From Bacillus sp. BHET2 (lineage in GTDB: Bacteria; Bacillota; Bacilli; Bacillales; Bacillaceae_B): a stretch of 64,000 bases of DNA. The translations under genes and the position numbers were made by a program. Shown in pieces: positions 49,198-58,868 of the stretch. The stretch lies in assembly GCF_005938125.1 (NCBI RefSeq), contig NZ_VCQN01000002.1, forward strand, positions 1-64,000, given 5' to 3'. Below the pieces are notes generated by a model that searched no databases, was not told where the DNA came from, and saw only the letters and a list, made by a program, of their open reading frames with translations. How positions within the stretch are numbered: the first letter of the stretch is position 1; each line of letters opens with the position of its first letter.

Positions 49198-49555
49198 AAA
49201 AAAGAGGCTGGGACATAACCAAATCAATATAATCGAAAAACGAACAATCAGGATATAAGACCATGTTAGGGTTTCTTGTGACACCGCTGTTGATTTCCGT
49301 GCAAGACTTCGCTTTCCTCGGGGCGGAAGGCGAGCCTCCTCGTCGCTGACGCTCCTGCGGGGTCTCACCTATTCCGCTTTTCCCGCAGGAGTCTTCGTCT
49401 TGCACTCCAATCAACAGCTAGAACCAGTTAAATACACTGTATATGCTTTTAAAATAACAATAAAAATCCGAACGTTTTCGATTTTCATGAAAGAATATCG
49501 AATAATTGTTCGGATTTTTCTTTGGCTAAAACCCTTTTGTCCCAGCCTCTTTTTT
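49198..49555. repeat. ~360-bp element with terminal inverted repeats and nested family B core
   Basis: AAAAAAGAGGCTGGGACATAA at the left mirrors TTTTGTCCCAGCCTCTTTTTT at the right. Inside them ATCGAAAAACGAACAATC is mirrored near 49500, and the centre is a GC-rich palindrome (GCAAGACTTCGCTTTCCTCG ... AGTCTTCGTCTTGC). Structure of a non-coding miniature element. Short minus-strand ORFs across it are not credible. Confidence 0.75.
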
Positions 49556-49560
49556 ATACT

Positions 49561-49875
49561 TTATTGATCTAATTTACGTTGAACAGAAGAAAGCTTTCCT
49601 TCCATTGTCGACTTCTTATCCCTGCGGTCATCGATTCTAATATTGGTTGCAACCCGTTTGATCCCCTTGTTAAATGGTGACTCATGAATGTCCTGGATTA
49701 CTTGAAATAAAACAGGAAGTTCGCCTTCTATAATGGTGTTCATTGGAGTAAGCTGAAAATGAATTTTCCCCTCTTCCTCATATCCCTTGAGGATATTATG
49801 CAAATCCGCTACATAGGAACTTACACTTGGAGATTCGGTTCCAATTGGTATGACCGTTACATCGACGATTGCCAT
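49561..49875 (-). CDS. yqgV: thiamine-binding / MTH1187 family protein YqgV
   Basis: 104 residues of the MTH1187/DUF77 ferredoxin-like fold: VDVTVIPIGTESPSVSSYVADLHNIL, FQLTPMNTIIEGELPVLFQVIQDIHES, RVATNIRIDDRRDK. B. subtilis YqgV-type proteins bind thiamine. Overlaps yqgU by one base. Confidence 0.85.
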   Translation of the reverse strand: MAIVDVTVIPIGTESPSVSSYVADLHNILKGYEEEGKIHFQLTPMNTIIEGELPVLFQVIQDIHESPFNKGIKRVATNIRIDDRRDKKSTMEGKLSSVQRKLDQ

Positions 49876-50978
49876 TACATATCTGCTCCTTCTTCTTTTA
49901 ATAGATGCCTGATGGTTGATTTCTTCAGGTTGATTACTTTCTCCAGCTGATTTCCATATAAACAGGATTCACCATTCTTCGAGCACTGAATAGGCTCTAG
50001 TGGAATGTCCTCTAACAGAAGGGATTCTTTGCCGGAAGCTATGTCCCATTTCTGTAAAGAGAACGCTCCTGAGTAGGTATCAAAGGAACCTGGTTCATTT
50101 GCCACGAATGTAATCAACTGATTTTCCCCTTCTATCATATCATAATAAGGAACTAACCAATCAGAGTAACGGCTCAAAAGTTCAACAGTGAATTCAGACT
50201 GAATCTCTCCATTTGAGGTGATGAACTGATACGTAAATGGTCCCTCTTCTTCACGGGAAAAGATCGATAACAGAGTATCACTGAATTGATTAAAGTGGAT
50301 ACTCGCGTCCACGACCATTTCTGTCTTATCATTGAGAATATTTTGCGCTATTAGAGGAGCCGAAACACTGACCTCTTTTGCATCCCACTCTTGAAAAAGA
50401 ACGGAAGATTCCGATTGCCACTGGACAAATGGCTGATTGACTTCAATAGGGTCCATTGTGTTCTCTTCAATGTTTATTTGAAAGACTTGAAAACTCCAAT
50501 CTTCGCTAAAGCTGGTCATTAGTAAAGTATCCTCATTAAAATGATTCCAAGAATAAGTCAATTCATAGGAAGGTACATTCTCTTGAAACAATACACCACC
50601 AGATTGATCGATAATCGTCACCTGAGCTGAATAGGAGGTTGGAGCAGACTGGATGAGTATTTTTTCTCTATCCGGAGAAATGCTTGCGCTTACGTATGAC
50701 GAAGGAATTTCATAAATTTTCTCTTTACTTCCATCATAAACATTATAGTTATAAAAAGAAGTAGCACTCTCTCCATTTTTCACAGAAAGAATTTCCGAGT
50801 TGGACAGCCATCCCACATTTTCGATGAATCCCTCTGCAGGAAGAATATTTGCTTTGACTTCTTTCCGTTCAGCCTGAACTTTTGTTGAGGGAGAAGATGA
50901 TGTTTCTCCAGCTTGACAGGCAGCAAGCCCTAGCATACATATCATTATTACAAGCATCGTCGCGCCAATCTTTTTCAT
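49875..50978 (-). CDS. yqgU: YqgU-like lipoprotein, beta-propeller type
   Basis: 367 residues from ATG 50978 (SD GGGGAGGGG). Lipoprotein signal with lipobox LAAC (residue ~22), then WD/propeller-like repeats (WLSNSEILSVKNGE, YSWNHFNEDTLLMTSF, WQSESSVLFQEW). Anchored outside the membrane. The family is conserved in the yqg cluster, function unknown. Confidence 0.82.
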   Translation of the reverse strand: MKKIGATMLVIMICMLGLAACQAGETSSSPSTKVQAERKEVKANILPAEGFIENVGWLSNSEILSVKNGESATSFYNYNVYDGSKEKIYEIPSSYVSASISPDREKILIQSAPTSYSAQVTIIDQSGGVLFQENVPSYELTYSWNHFNEDTLLMTSFSEDWSFQVFQINIEENTMDPIEVNQPFVQWQSESSVLFQEWDAKEVSVSAPLIAQNILNDKTEMVVDASIHFNQFSDTLLSIFSREEEGPFTYQFITSNGEIQSEFTVELLSRYSDWLVPYYDMIEGENQLITFVANEPGSFDTYSGAFSLQKWDIASGKESLLLEDIPLEPIQCSKNGESCLYGNQLEKVINLKKSTIRHLLKEEGADM

Positions 50979-51291
50979 CCGCTTCCCCCTCCCCGTATAA
51001 TCCTTATCCATTAGTACGTTTTAGACGTGAAAATGTTTCAAAATTATTAAAAAAACATTACAAAAATTCAAAAAAAGTGATGACTTGATGCTCATGCATA
51101 CACCATTGTTGTCACCACGATTGATTATTTTTTTAATGAGATGATGATTTATTCTACTCCTGATTTTCATTTTCTACAATAGTTATTTCTGGAACATGAC
51201 CAAAGATTTTTCGAGTGAATTTTCACCCTCTCAATAGGTGTTCAATCCGCCTCTAGCATTTGTCTCATCCCTTGACTAGAGGTTCGAGGGT

Positions 51292-52488
51292 TTACTCATA
51301 CCATCTATAAACCGATACGAGGAATATGCCTAATACGTCTTGATAAATTTCATTGAACTGGGAAAGTGGTAATGGATTTATTCCTTTCCCCAACTCGATA
51401 GTAAATCCTGCTTTCTTAAATTCTTGAACAAACCAGTCTTTGTATCCTGCGTAACTATCGATATAGCGGACAGACTCGTATCCACTCACTCTGTTGAAAT
51501 CTGCGGCAAGCTTTGAAGCCTCAGGCGGTTCCAAACCTTCATAGCCCCAGTAAAATTCTTTTCCTTGAGTATGAATTGCTAGAAGGCGATCAAAGTTCTC
51601 CCGCTCGGCAAGCCTTGCCATTGCAGCTGCTTCAGGTTCAGAAAGAGGCTTATATCCTGGGAAATCTCTCGGAGCTGGTGTTTTTTCTTCTTTCCTTTCT
51701 TTCTCAAGCTCCCATTTAGCAGGGAACTGATTATTCAGATCCACTCCTCTTATATTCGCTTTCCATCCAGTGAAATCAGTACTTCCCCTGTTGATTTGGA
51801 TTAATTCGTTTCTTTTTTCTTTAGTTGGTCCATTCAACACGAGGTCCACCCCATCTGGATTAACCATGGGGACGAACGAAATCGTCACTTCACGATATAC
51901 CGGTAGAGCTTGTATCCCTCTGATGGATTGCCCATTCGTCAAAGCCAATAAATAATCATTAATAAAGGTGATGAGGATGGACGTGGTGATCCACTCATTT
52001 GCATGAAAAGATCCATTCAGGTGAACCTTTTTCTTTCCGTTTCCCACACGCATTTCAATGAGGTCCGTTCCCGATACACTTTCCCCTATCGACTTTAATT
52101 TAATGAAAGGATAAACTTCTTTTAAGCTCTGTACTACTTCTTCAAACTTTATTGAATTATAGGCTTGTTTGCCTTTGACAATTGGAGAAACTACTCTCGC
52201 TGGCAACCTGATGCGTGAACCGATTTGAAGTTCATTCGGATCGACTCCTTCGTTCAACAAGAGTAAAGCATCAACATTAATATTTAGCTGTTGGGAAAGC
52301 TTCCAAAATGAGTCACCACTTTTGATGGGGTACTCCTTACCTAAAAAACCAGGGAGTTTAATTTCAGTGCCAATCTTTAATCGATTTGGTTCAATAGACG
52401 GATTCGAATCGATGATCAGCTCAATCGGAATATAAAATAATTGGCTGTAATACCAAAAGGAATCGCCACTGCGAACTTTCACTTTCAT
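51292..52488 (-). CDS. yqgT: gamma-D-glutamyl-L-diamino acid endopeptidase I (YqgT)
   Basis: 398 residues. Two N-terminal LysM modules (VRSGDSFWYYSQLFYIPIELIIDSNP; IKSGDSFWKLSQQLNINVDALLLLNE) precede an M14 zinc carboxypeptidase domain: HANEW (zinc His and Glu, ~163), FVPMVNPDGVDL, NNQFPAKW, LAIHTQG, and catalytic Glu in GFTIELGKG. Cleaves the peptidoglycan stem peptide. No signal peptide, as in B. subtilis YqgT. Related to spore-associated endopeptidases. Confidence 0.88.
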   Translation of the reverse strand: MKVKVRSGDSFWYYSQLFYIPIELIIDSNPSIEPNRLKIGTEIKLPGFLGKEYPIKSGDSFWKLSQQLNINVDALLLLNEGVDPNELQIGSRIRLPARVVSPIVKGKQAYNSIKFEEVVQSLKEVYPFIKLKSIGESVSGTDLIEMRVGNGKKKVHLNGSFHANEWITTSILITFINDYLLALTNGQSIRGIQALPVYREVTISFVPMVNPDGVDLVLNGPTKEKRNELIQINRGSTDFTGWKANIRGVDLNNQFPAKWELEKERKEEKTPAPRDFPGYKPLSEPEAAAMARLAERENFDRLLAIHTQGKEFYWGYEGLEPPEASKLAADFNRVSGYESVRYIDSYAGYKDWFVQEFKKAGFTIELGKGINPLPLSQFNEIYQDVLGIFLVSVYRWYE

Positions 52489-52550
52489 GATAGAACCTCC
52501 CCATTCATATGTCCTTACTTACATGTATGAAGCGTTCAATAATTCATGAC

Positions 52551-52585
52551 AAAAAAAGCTTGCGATTCTAAATTCGCAAGCTTTT
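52551..52585 (-). terminator. terminator after ltaS-type gene
   Basis: Minus strand GCTTGCGA, ATTTAGAA, TCGCAAGC followed by TTTTTTT, 10 bases past the stop at 52596. Confidence 0.88.
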
Positions 52586-52595
52586 CATCTATCAT

Positions 52596-54473
52596 CTATT
52601 GTTTATCATGATCCCGATATTCGGTTTCATTATAAAATCGAAGAAGATCACCGTAAATGATTTTATCGGAGTATTCGAGCTCATTATCAACACGCTCTTT
52701 GAATGGCTCACAATACTTCATGTCTGTGTTTTCCTCTGTTTCTTTATTCCAGCATTGTTCACCTGCATACACATAGTCTTTCGTGATGAATCGACCGTCA
52801 CGGAGTATGGCAAGATCTTCATGACCATCAGAGAAGAGATCAGAACCAAACTGAATGTCATTCTTTGTGTCGATCCCAAGAAGGTGCATGATCGTCGGTT
52901 TCAAGTCGACTTGTCCGGCAACCTTTGAAATGGTTTTCCCTTTTTGACCGGGAATGTGGATAATCATTGGCACCTGTTGAAGCTGTGTGCTTACAAATGG
53001 TGTAATATCTTTTTCTAGATATTGACTCATCGCCTTATTATGATTCTCTGAAATACCATAATGATCCCCATACATCACGATGACAGAGTTCTCATATAAA
53101 CCAGATTCCTTTAAATTGTTTATGAAGTTCTTCACTGCTTCATCCATATAACGAACAGTTTGGAAGTATCGATTAACCGTTCCGTCATTGGATGTGTACG
53201 GGTCGATCAGCTGATCTTCTTCATCCAATGTAAACGGATAGTGATTTGTCAGGGTAATCATCTTCGTGCTAAAAGGCTGAGGCATCTCTTTCATATGTTG
53301 AACCGATTGTTCGAAGAATGGAATGTCTTTCATACCCCAGTTAACAGAATTTTCTTCCGTTACATCATAATCCGGTAATGAATAAAAACGTTCATATCCT
53401 AAGGAATCATACATGATGTCACGATTCCAGAAGCTTTTATTGTTCGCATGCATGGCGGTTGTATAATAGCCATTTTCTCCGAGCTTTTCTGTCATGGATT
53501 CAAACTCGTTCCCAGAATGAGTAAAGAATACAGCTCCACGATTCAAGGGATAAAGAGAGTTGTCCAGAATGAATTCAGAGTCAGATGTTTTCCCTTGCTG
53601 TGTTTGGTGATAGAACTGATTAAAGTAATAGCTTTCTCCGATAAAGTCATTAAGGAAAGGCGTAATTTCCTGACCATTCACTTCACTATTGATGACAAAG
53701 TTTTGAAGGGATTCAAGAGACACGATGATCAAATTTTTGTTTTTGGCTACACCGAACATTTCGTTGTCAGGTTCGATGTAACTTGCTCTGACATAGTTAT
53801 CAATATCCGACAATTCACTTCCATCTGCCAGTGCTCTCTGTGCAGATGACTTTGATTGCAAGAAAAGATCATATACGTGATAATTATATGTCCCGATATT
53901 TTTGACCAACATTTCACGATCGAATGTCCTCGTCAATAATTGTGGTCTTTCCGACTCTGCTAAGCCTAGGTTAAAGAAAACAAGTGCTGTCGCAACGAGG
54001 AAATAAGCACGTCGGTTCGCTCTGGAATAGTTTTGTAAAGAGAACCAAGTTGGTTTTAACTTAATGAAGAGAATCAATACAATCACATCTGTGAAATAAA
54101 ATAGATCCTTCCAGCTCATGATTGCGCTTGCGCTCGTGCCCAAGTCAGCAAAGTTGCTCGTTTGAAATAAGACTGGCAATGTTAAAAAGTCATCGAAGAA
54201 TCGATAGAAAACGACGTTTCCATATAGGATAAACGAGAGGACGAAGCTTGTAGCGATAATGTAGTGTGTACGGGACTTATCCTTCTTTAGGAGTAATCCT
54301 ATTCCGAAGATGAATAGTAAGAAACTCAGCGGGTTTATGAATAGAATAAGTTCTTGGAGTGTATTTTCTATCTTAATATCAAAGCTAGTTTTATAGACAA
54401 TGTACGTTTTAATCCAAAGAAGCAGCGCAGCGATGATAATCAGCGGTACCTTTTGCGGCTTTTTCAAGTTCAT
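52596..54473 (-). CDS. yqgS: lipoteichoic acid synthase family protein (YqgS)
   Basis: 625 residues. Five N-terminal membrane segments (~10-195) and an extracellular sulfatase-fold domain. [12 protein letters not shown] (metal site), [11 protein letters not shown] with the catalytic Thr (~300), [27 protein letters not shown], and [11 protein letters not shown] (metal ligands). Polymerises glycerol phosphate on the outer membrane face; yqgS paralogues are LTA synthases active in sporulation. SD AAGGAGG. Confidence 0.9.
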   Translation of the reverse strand: MNLKKPQKVPLIIIAALLLWIKTYIVYKTSFDIKIENTLQELILFINPLSFLLFIFGIGLLLKKDKSRTHYIIATSFVLSFILYGNVVFYRFFDDFLTLPVLFQTSNFADLGTSASAIMSWKDLFYFTDVIVLILFIKLKPTWFSLQNYSRANRRAYFLVATALVFFNLGLAESERPQLLTRTFDREMLVKNIGTYNYHVYDLFLQSKSSAQRALADGSELSDIDNYVRASYIEPDNEMFGVAKNKNLIIVSLESLQNFVINSEVNGQEITPFLNDFIGESYYFNQFYHQTQQGKTSDSEFILDNSLYPLNRGAVFFTHSGNEFESMTEKLGENGYYTTAMHANNKSFWNRDIMYDSLGYERFYSLPDYDVTEENSVNWGMKDIPFFEQSVQHMKEMPQPFSTKMITLTNHYPFTLDEEDQLIDPYTSNDGTVNRYFQTVRYMDEAVKNFINNLKESGLYENSVIVMYGDHYGISENHNKAMSQYLEKDITPFVSTQLQQVPMIIHIPGQKGKTISKVAGQVDLKPTIMHLLGIDTKNDIQFGSDLFSDGHEDLAILRDGRFITKDYVYAGEQCWNKETEENTDMKYCEPFKERVDNELEYSDKIIYGDLLRFYNETEYRDHDKQ

Positions 54474-54748
54474 TCAATCAACCTCCTTGCTACAAACGAT
54501 GCATTCGTATGTAACACCTTTGAAATACAAATGGTAATATTAGGTAATTTTTGTAAATAACCTTGCCTCATCTTAATCCTTTTTTTACAAAGAGTCAATC
54601 CATCTTTCATACTGGCCGCGTAAAATTAATAGTTAAGCCTTTATCACTTCCCCATACTATTAGACGATTGAAACCGTTTAAAGTTTCAAAAAAACATGAT
54701 TATTAAAAAACAGTTCTAATGTCATTAGGTATTAAAGACTACTAAAAC

Positions 54749-54901
54749 AAAGGCTCTTGTCGTAAATTTGTTGCTATTGAATGTAGCGAGGCGTGCCGAG
54801 ACCCCGTTCGTCTAAGTGCACTGGACCCATAAAATAGGTGTCCAATTTTATGGGTCCAGTGCACAATCTTTACGAAAACAGCCAAAACAAAAAAGAACCT
54901 T
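54749..54901. repeat. structured intergenic repeat, family B (degenerate copy)
   Basis: Ends match the copy at 48448: AAAGGCTCTTGTCGTAAATT, TTGTTGCTATTGAATGTAGCGAG and CGAAAACAGC...AAGAACCTT. The centre is reduced to GGCGTGCCGAGACCCCG and carries the perfect palindrome at 54816-54864. It fills most of the 583-base gap between yqgS and glcK; I see no gene there. Confidence 0.7.
54816..54864. repeat. perfect 20-bp inverted repeat, possible IS terminus relic
   Basis: GTGCACTGGACCCATAAAAT, loop AGGTGTCCA, then ATTTTATGGGTCCAGTGCAC. The TGGACC...GGTCCA ends recall IS3-group terminal repeats. It sits inside the degenerate family B copy. Confidence 0.6.
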
Positions 54902-55056
54902 CCCTTCAGGAAAGCTCTCTTCTGGATTTATATGTCGCTTTTGTCAGTACAGCGTTGCTTCTCCTCTGTAATCAACCACTACTTGCTTTTTCCACTCACA
55001 AACTATCCAATATTCAACCATACTTTAGAATATAAACTAGTGACTCACCATTCTCC

Positions 55057-56025
55057 TTAAATCTTGTTCTTGACTAACCAGGCTGCCCCGATGACACCAG
55101 CATCATTGCCAAGGGTAGCAATACTCAGATTCGTGGAAGTACGGACTGTAGGGAAAGAAAACTTCTCGAAAAATTTCACAACCGGTTTTAATAGGATTTC
55201 ACCCGCTTTGGAAACACCTCCACCAATTACGATTTTCTCCGGATTCAGCCCATTTCCAAGGTTCGCAAGGGATAAACCTAAATAAAAGGCTAGCTGGTCG
55301 ATGACTTCAAGGGCAAGTCCATCGTCTTCCCTCGCTGAATCAAAAATATCTTTGGCACTGATTGTACCCTGTTCATCCCTTATGGTTCGAAGCATTGATG
55401 CTTCCGTGGATGAGTCCAGTTTTTTATTTGCTAGTCGAACGACCCCAGTAGCTGAAGCAACTGTTTCCAAACAACCCGTCTTTCCACAATTACATTGAAA
55501 TCCACCTTCTGGAACGACGGTGATATGGCCGATTTCTCCACCTGCCCCTTTCACCCCATGGACCACATCTCCATTAGTGATCACTCCGCCGCCGACTCCT
55601 GTTCCAAGAGTCACACACACGAGATCCTTTGCTCCATCTCCAGCACCTTTCCACATCTCCCCTAATGCGGCACAGTTTGCATCGTTATCAATCACAGCCG
55701 ATAATCCCGTTTCCATCTCAAGTAAATCCTTTAATGGTGTATTTTTGTCCCAACCTAAATTGACCGCTTCATAAATGATTCCTTTTGCCATATCAACAGG
55801 TCCAGGTGCACCCATCCCGATACCAGCTAGTTTTTCTTTTGGTTGATCTAACTCTTCCAGCTTTTTATCGATGGCCTTAGCAATGTTTACAATGATGTTT
55901 TTGCCATCATCAGATTTATCAGTTTGGATTTCCCATTTATGTAAAAGTTCACCATACTTACTCAAAAATGCAATCTTTGTCGTCGTTCCTCCTAAATCTA
56001 CTCCAACCAACCATTTTTCTGTCAT
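55057..56025 (-). CDS. glcK: ROK-family glucokinase
   Basis: 322 residues from ATG 56025. ATP site [15 protein letters not shown] (residues 7-21), substrate region [12 protein letters not shown] with catalytic Asp (~105), ROK signature [29 protein letters not shown] with the zinc-binding CxCGxxGCxE. Phosphorylates glucose to glucose-6-phosphate. Start overlaps the yqgQ stop by a few bases. B. subtilis GlcK has the same length and neighbour. Confidence 0.95.
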   Translation of the reverse strand: MTEKWLVGVDLGGTTTKIAFLSKYGELLHKWEIQTDKSDDGKNIIVNIAKAIDKKLEELDQPKEKLAGIGMGAPGPVDMAKGIIYEAVNLGWDKNTPLKDLLEMETGLSAVIDNDANCAALGEMWKGAGDGAKDLVCVTLGTGVGGGVITNGDVVHGVKGAGGEIGHITVVPEGGFQCNCGKTGCLETVASATGVVRLANKKLDSSTEASMLRTIRDEQGTISAKDIFDSAREDDGLALEVIDQLAFYLGLSLANLGNGLNPEKIVIGGGVSKAGEILLKPVVKFFEKFSFPTVRTSTNLSIATLGNDAGVIGAAWLVKNKI

Positions 56026-56030
56026 TTTTA

Positions 56031-56237
56031 TCACCTGTCCTGTTTATCGTTTTCGATTTGAATCTCATGGCGCAACAATAACAAAGCTGTCTGAAAGTCT
56101 CGCATATCGATCAGTTGAGATTGATATAGTTCTATTAATTCGCCTTCCATTAGTTGCAGGTCGGAAAGACGATGCCCAACATATATGATCGTTCCATAAC
56201 TTTTTAGTAATTGTTGGATATCATAAATCGTTTTCAT
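56031..56237 (-). CDS. yqgQ: YqgQ family protein
   Basis: 68 residues from ATG 56237 (SD AGCAGGTG). [43 protein letters not shown] is the three-helix YqgQ fold (DUF910), always upstream of glcK. Proposed nucleic-acid-binding, but unproven. Forms an operon with glcK. Confidence 0.9.
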   Translation of the reverse strand: MKTIYDIQQLLKSYGTIIYVGHRLSDLQLMEGELIELYQSQLIDMRDFQTALLLLRHEIQIENDKQDR

Positions 56238-56332
56238 GCCATACACCTGCTTTCTATTCTCCTAATAAAGTATAAGTGAAAACCCCTCTCTTCTCAATAG
56301 ATAACAAAAGCTTTGCAAGAATCAAAGAACAG

Positions 56333-56380
56333 TAAAAAAGAGATTTCCTTATAGGAAGATCCAATAAGAAAATCTCTTTC
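56333..56380 (-). terminator. terminator after spoVAF-like gene
   Basis: Minus strand AAAGAGATTTTCTTATTGG, ATCT, TCCTATAAGGAAATCTCTT followed by TTTTACTG, just past the stop at 56389. Confidence 0.8.
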
Positions 56381-56388
56381 TATCGACC

Positions 56389-57849
56389 TTATCGATCAGG
56401 GTCTTTCGGGTGTAAAAATCGCGGGCGCCTGTTCTTTAACGGCATAGGTGATCGAAGGAATACATCCCTGAATGCCCTGAAGTTGAACGGGATAAATGGC
56501 CACATATATGGGATATCGAAGGAGTTCATTCTCGATAACATAATGATCCATAAGAATACACCAATGACGAATCCGTAAACGCCAAATAAAGCAGTGCATA
56601 TCAATAAGAAGATTCTTACCAAACGATTTGCCAGACTCATCTCATAGCTCGGTGTAGCGAATGTCCCGATCGCTGCGATGGCAAGGTACAGAATGACCTC
56701 GTTAATAAAGAGGCCCACTTCCACTGCTACCTGACCGATCATTAACGCAGCAACAAGGCCTAGTGCAGTTGCTAGGGAAGAAGGTGTATGAATGGCAGCC
56801 ATCCTCAGAATATCGATCCCAATCTCAATGATTAAAAATTGTAGGAATAAGGGTACTTCTCCTACATCATTTGGGCCCACATAGGCAAATGCTTCCGGCA
56901 GGAGTTCGGGATGAATCGCGAATAAATAGTATAGAGGCAGTAAGAAAATCGAAGACCATATCGCGATAAATCTCACAAAACGTAAGTATGCCCCAACAGA
57001 TGGCTTATTTCTGTATTCCTCTGCATGCTGAAGGTGATGCCAGAATGTGGTCGGTGTAATCATCACACTTGGAGATCCGTCCACCATAATCAACACATGT
57101 CCTTCATATAAATGAGCAGCAGCTGTATCCGGCCTTTCCGTGTACCTTACCAAAGGATACGGATTCCAATGTCGTCCTGCTATGAATTCCTCAAGCGTCT
57201 TTTCACCCATGGGAAGACCATCTGTATCAATCTTGGATAGGGCATCTTTGATTTTATGAACGAGGTTTGGATCGGCTATATCCTCAATGTAGCTGACGAC
57301 TATATCCGTTTTCGACCTTCTCCCGATTTGCATATATTCCATTCGGAGAGAAGGATCTCGCACTCTCCTTCTTGTTAGTGCAGTATTAAATACAATCGTC
57401 TCAACATACCCATCCCTTGAGCCTCTTACAACCCTTTCGATATCCGGTTCCTGTGGTCCCCTGACTGGATATGTCCTCGCATCAATCATAATGACTTTAT
57501 CAATACCATCTACGACAAGGGCGGTTGGACCTGCTAAAACTAAATCGATAACCTGATTAAGATCATCCACTTGTTCAATTTCTATGTATGGAATGTACGT
57601 CTTCAATAGCTTTTCTAACGTATCCTCTTTTAACTGTTCAGGACTAATGCCCGCTAAGAACTCCATTAGATAATGCATGATATCATCTTTAACAAAGCCA
57701 TCCACTAAAAACATCGCCATTTTTCTCTCAGCATACACAAGATCCAATTGTATTACATCAAAGCTTTTATCTACTGCTAGGATACCCCTTAAGTAATTGG
57801 TGTTTGCTTCGATCTGAGTAGAGACAGGCTTTTTCTTTTCATTTGACAT
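56389..57849 (-). CDS. GerA-family spore germination protein, SpoVAF-like
   Basis: 486 residues. N-terminal soluble GerA domain (NTNYLRGILAVDKSFDVIQLDLVYAER, GPTALVVDGIDKVIMIDARTYPVRGPQEPDIERVVRGSRDGYVETIVFNTALTRRRVRDPSL) and a C-terminal domain with 4-5 membrane segments (~290-470). The pattern VRGPQEPDxE...RDG is shared by SpoVAF and GerAA subunits. The gene stands alone, without spoVAE or gerB/gerC neighbours, so it is a stand-alone SpoVAF-type paralogue. Acts in the spore inner membrane. Confidence 0.85.
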   Translation of the reverse strand: MSNEKKKPVSTQIEANTNYLRGILAVDKSFDVIQLDLVYAERKMAMFLVDGFVKDDIMHYLMEFLAGISPEQLKEDTLEKLLKTYIPYIEIEQVDDLNQVIDLVLAGPTALVVDGIDKVIMIDARTYPVRGPQEPDIERVVRGSRDGYVETIVFNTALTRRRVRDPSLRMEYMQIGRRSKTDIVVSYIEDIADPNLVHKIKDALSKIDTDGLPMGEKTLEEFIAGRHWNPYPLVRYTERPDTAAAHLYEGHVLIMVDGSPSVMITPTTFWHHLQHAEEYRNKPSVGAYLRFVRFIAIWSSIFLLPLYYLFAIHPELLPEAFAYVGPNDVGEVPLFLQFLIIEIGIDILRMAAIHTPSSLATALGLVAALMIGQVAVEVGLFINEVILYLAIAAIGTFATPSYEMSLANRLVRIFLLICTALFGVYGFVIGVFLWIIMLSRMNSFDIPYMWPFIPFNFRAFRDVFLRSPMPLKNRRPRFLHPKDPDR

Positions 57850-57989
57850 CAGCCTTCACTCCATTATCTTTACATGATTTTCCATCTTTACCATCCTTGA
57901 CAAAGAAGCTATAAATCATACATCCTATCATATTCAATTATAGTTCTTCATAATATGTACAAAATGGACAAACCACTGGAGTGAACGAA

Positions 57990-58868
57990 ATGAAACAAAG
58001 ACTAATAGAAGCTATGCCGTTTCTTGTAATCATGTGTGTCCTTGCTCTTGGTATACAATTTATATACAAACCAGAAACGAAGGAAAGTATCATTTTCTTT
58101 CCAATAAATGAAAATGTCCTCTATCAAAATGCGACCACGATTCTCATGCTCGAACCCGAGAAGAAAAACGATCATTATGAAGTGAACTGGAAAATCGCAT
58201 CAAAGCTTGATACGTCGGCTTATTTACGTCAGGATGTCGGCTTTTTATTTATGAATGGACGATTGAAGGGGCTCATGAATGAATGGGAGCAGGATACGGA
58301 TCAAATTGTTGAGGAATCGATGATAAAAGGGAAGGAGAGCAGTCTTCTCCAAGCTGTATCTTTCCATTATTCGGAAATACATGAATCGGATACTGACTTT
58401 ACAAGTGCCCAAAAGATGTCCGAAGACACTTTATATGTAATTGATTCCAATTTCAGTCCGCTAAATGCTTTTCGCGAACCAGGTACGGAGGCTGAAAAAG
58501 AGTGGAAAAGCATCTTGGACAAGGTGACGACTCAACAACTCGATTATCTATGGGAAAAGGCAATCTCTTCTATGAAGATTCCCATTGAAGAATATACAAC
58601 TTTCCCATTGACTGACCTGCCTAAGCTAGAGAGCCAACCTTTGAAAGGTTTCACTCAGCAGGAATGGGATCGATTGATTGGAAACCTCTGGGAGGGACTT
58701 TACAAAAACTATTATTTAGGGATAAAGAAAGAGGACGGCACTACTATTGATTCAATCGACAGTGCTATCCCCCTTATCATGGTGAATAAAGATCGAAAGG
58801 AAATCCTTGTGTTGCTTATTGATAAAAACGGTGAAGCAACCATACTCAGGCAACAGATTTCCCTTTAA
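57990..58868 (+). CDS. hypothetical signal-anchored protein
   Basis: 292 residues from ATG 57990, 8 bases after GGAG (a GTG at 57981 is closer and less likely). One N-terminal membrane helix (EAMPFLVIMCVLALGIQFIY) then an extracytoplasmic domain with WKIASKLDTSAYLRQDVGFLFMNGRL and a C-terminal VNKDRKEILVLLIDKNGEATI. Convergent with the rhomboid gene, stops overlapping by four bases. Divergent from the spoVAF-like gene, so possibly sporulation-linked. Family unknown to me. Confidence 0.65.
   Translation: MKQRLIEAMPFLVIMCVLALGIQFIYKPETKESIIFFPINENVLYQNATTILMLEPEKKNDHYEVNWKIASKLDTSAYLRQDVGFLFMNGRLKGLMNEWEQDTDQIVEESMIKGKESSLLQAVSFHYSEIHESDTDFTSAQKMSEDTLYVIDSNFSPLNAFREPGTEAEKEWKSILDKVTTQQLDYLWEKAISSMKIPIEEYTTFPLTDLPKLESQPLKGFTQQEWDRLIGNLWEGLYKNYYLGIKKEDGTTIDSIDSAIPLIMVNKDRKEILVLLIDKNGEATILRQQISL

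Noticed and set aside
49148-49414. Minus-strand ORFs of 64-88 codons
   Set aside because: They run through the GC-rich palindrome and the end of the HxlR gene; coding appearance comes from the repeat.
54838-55035. Plus-strand ORF of 65 codons between yqgS and glcK
   Set aside because: It starts inside the palindrome of a degenerate repeat, has no ribosome site and no recognisable protein character.
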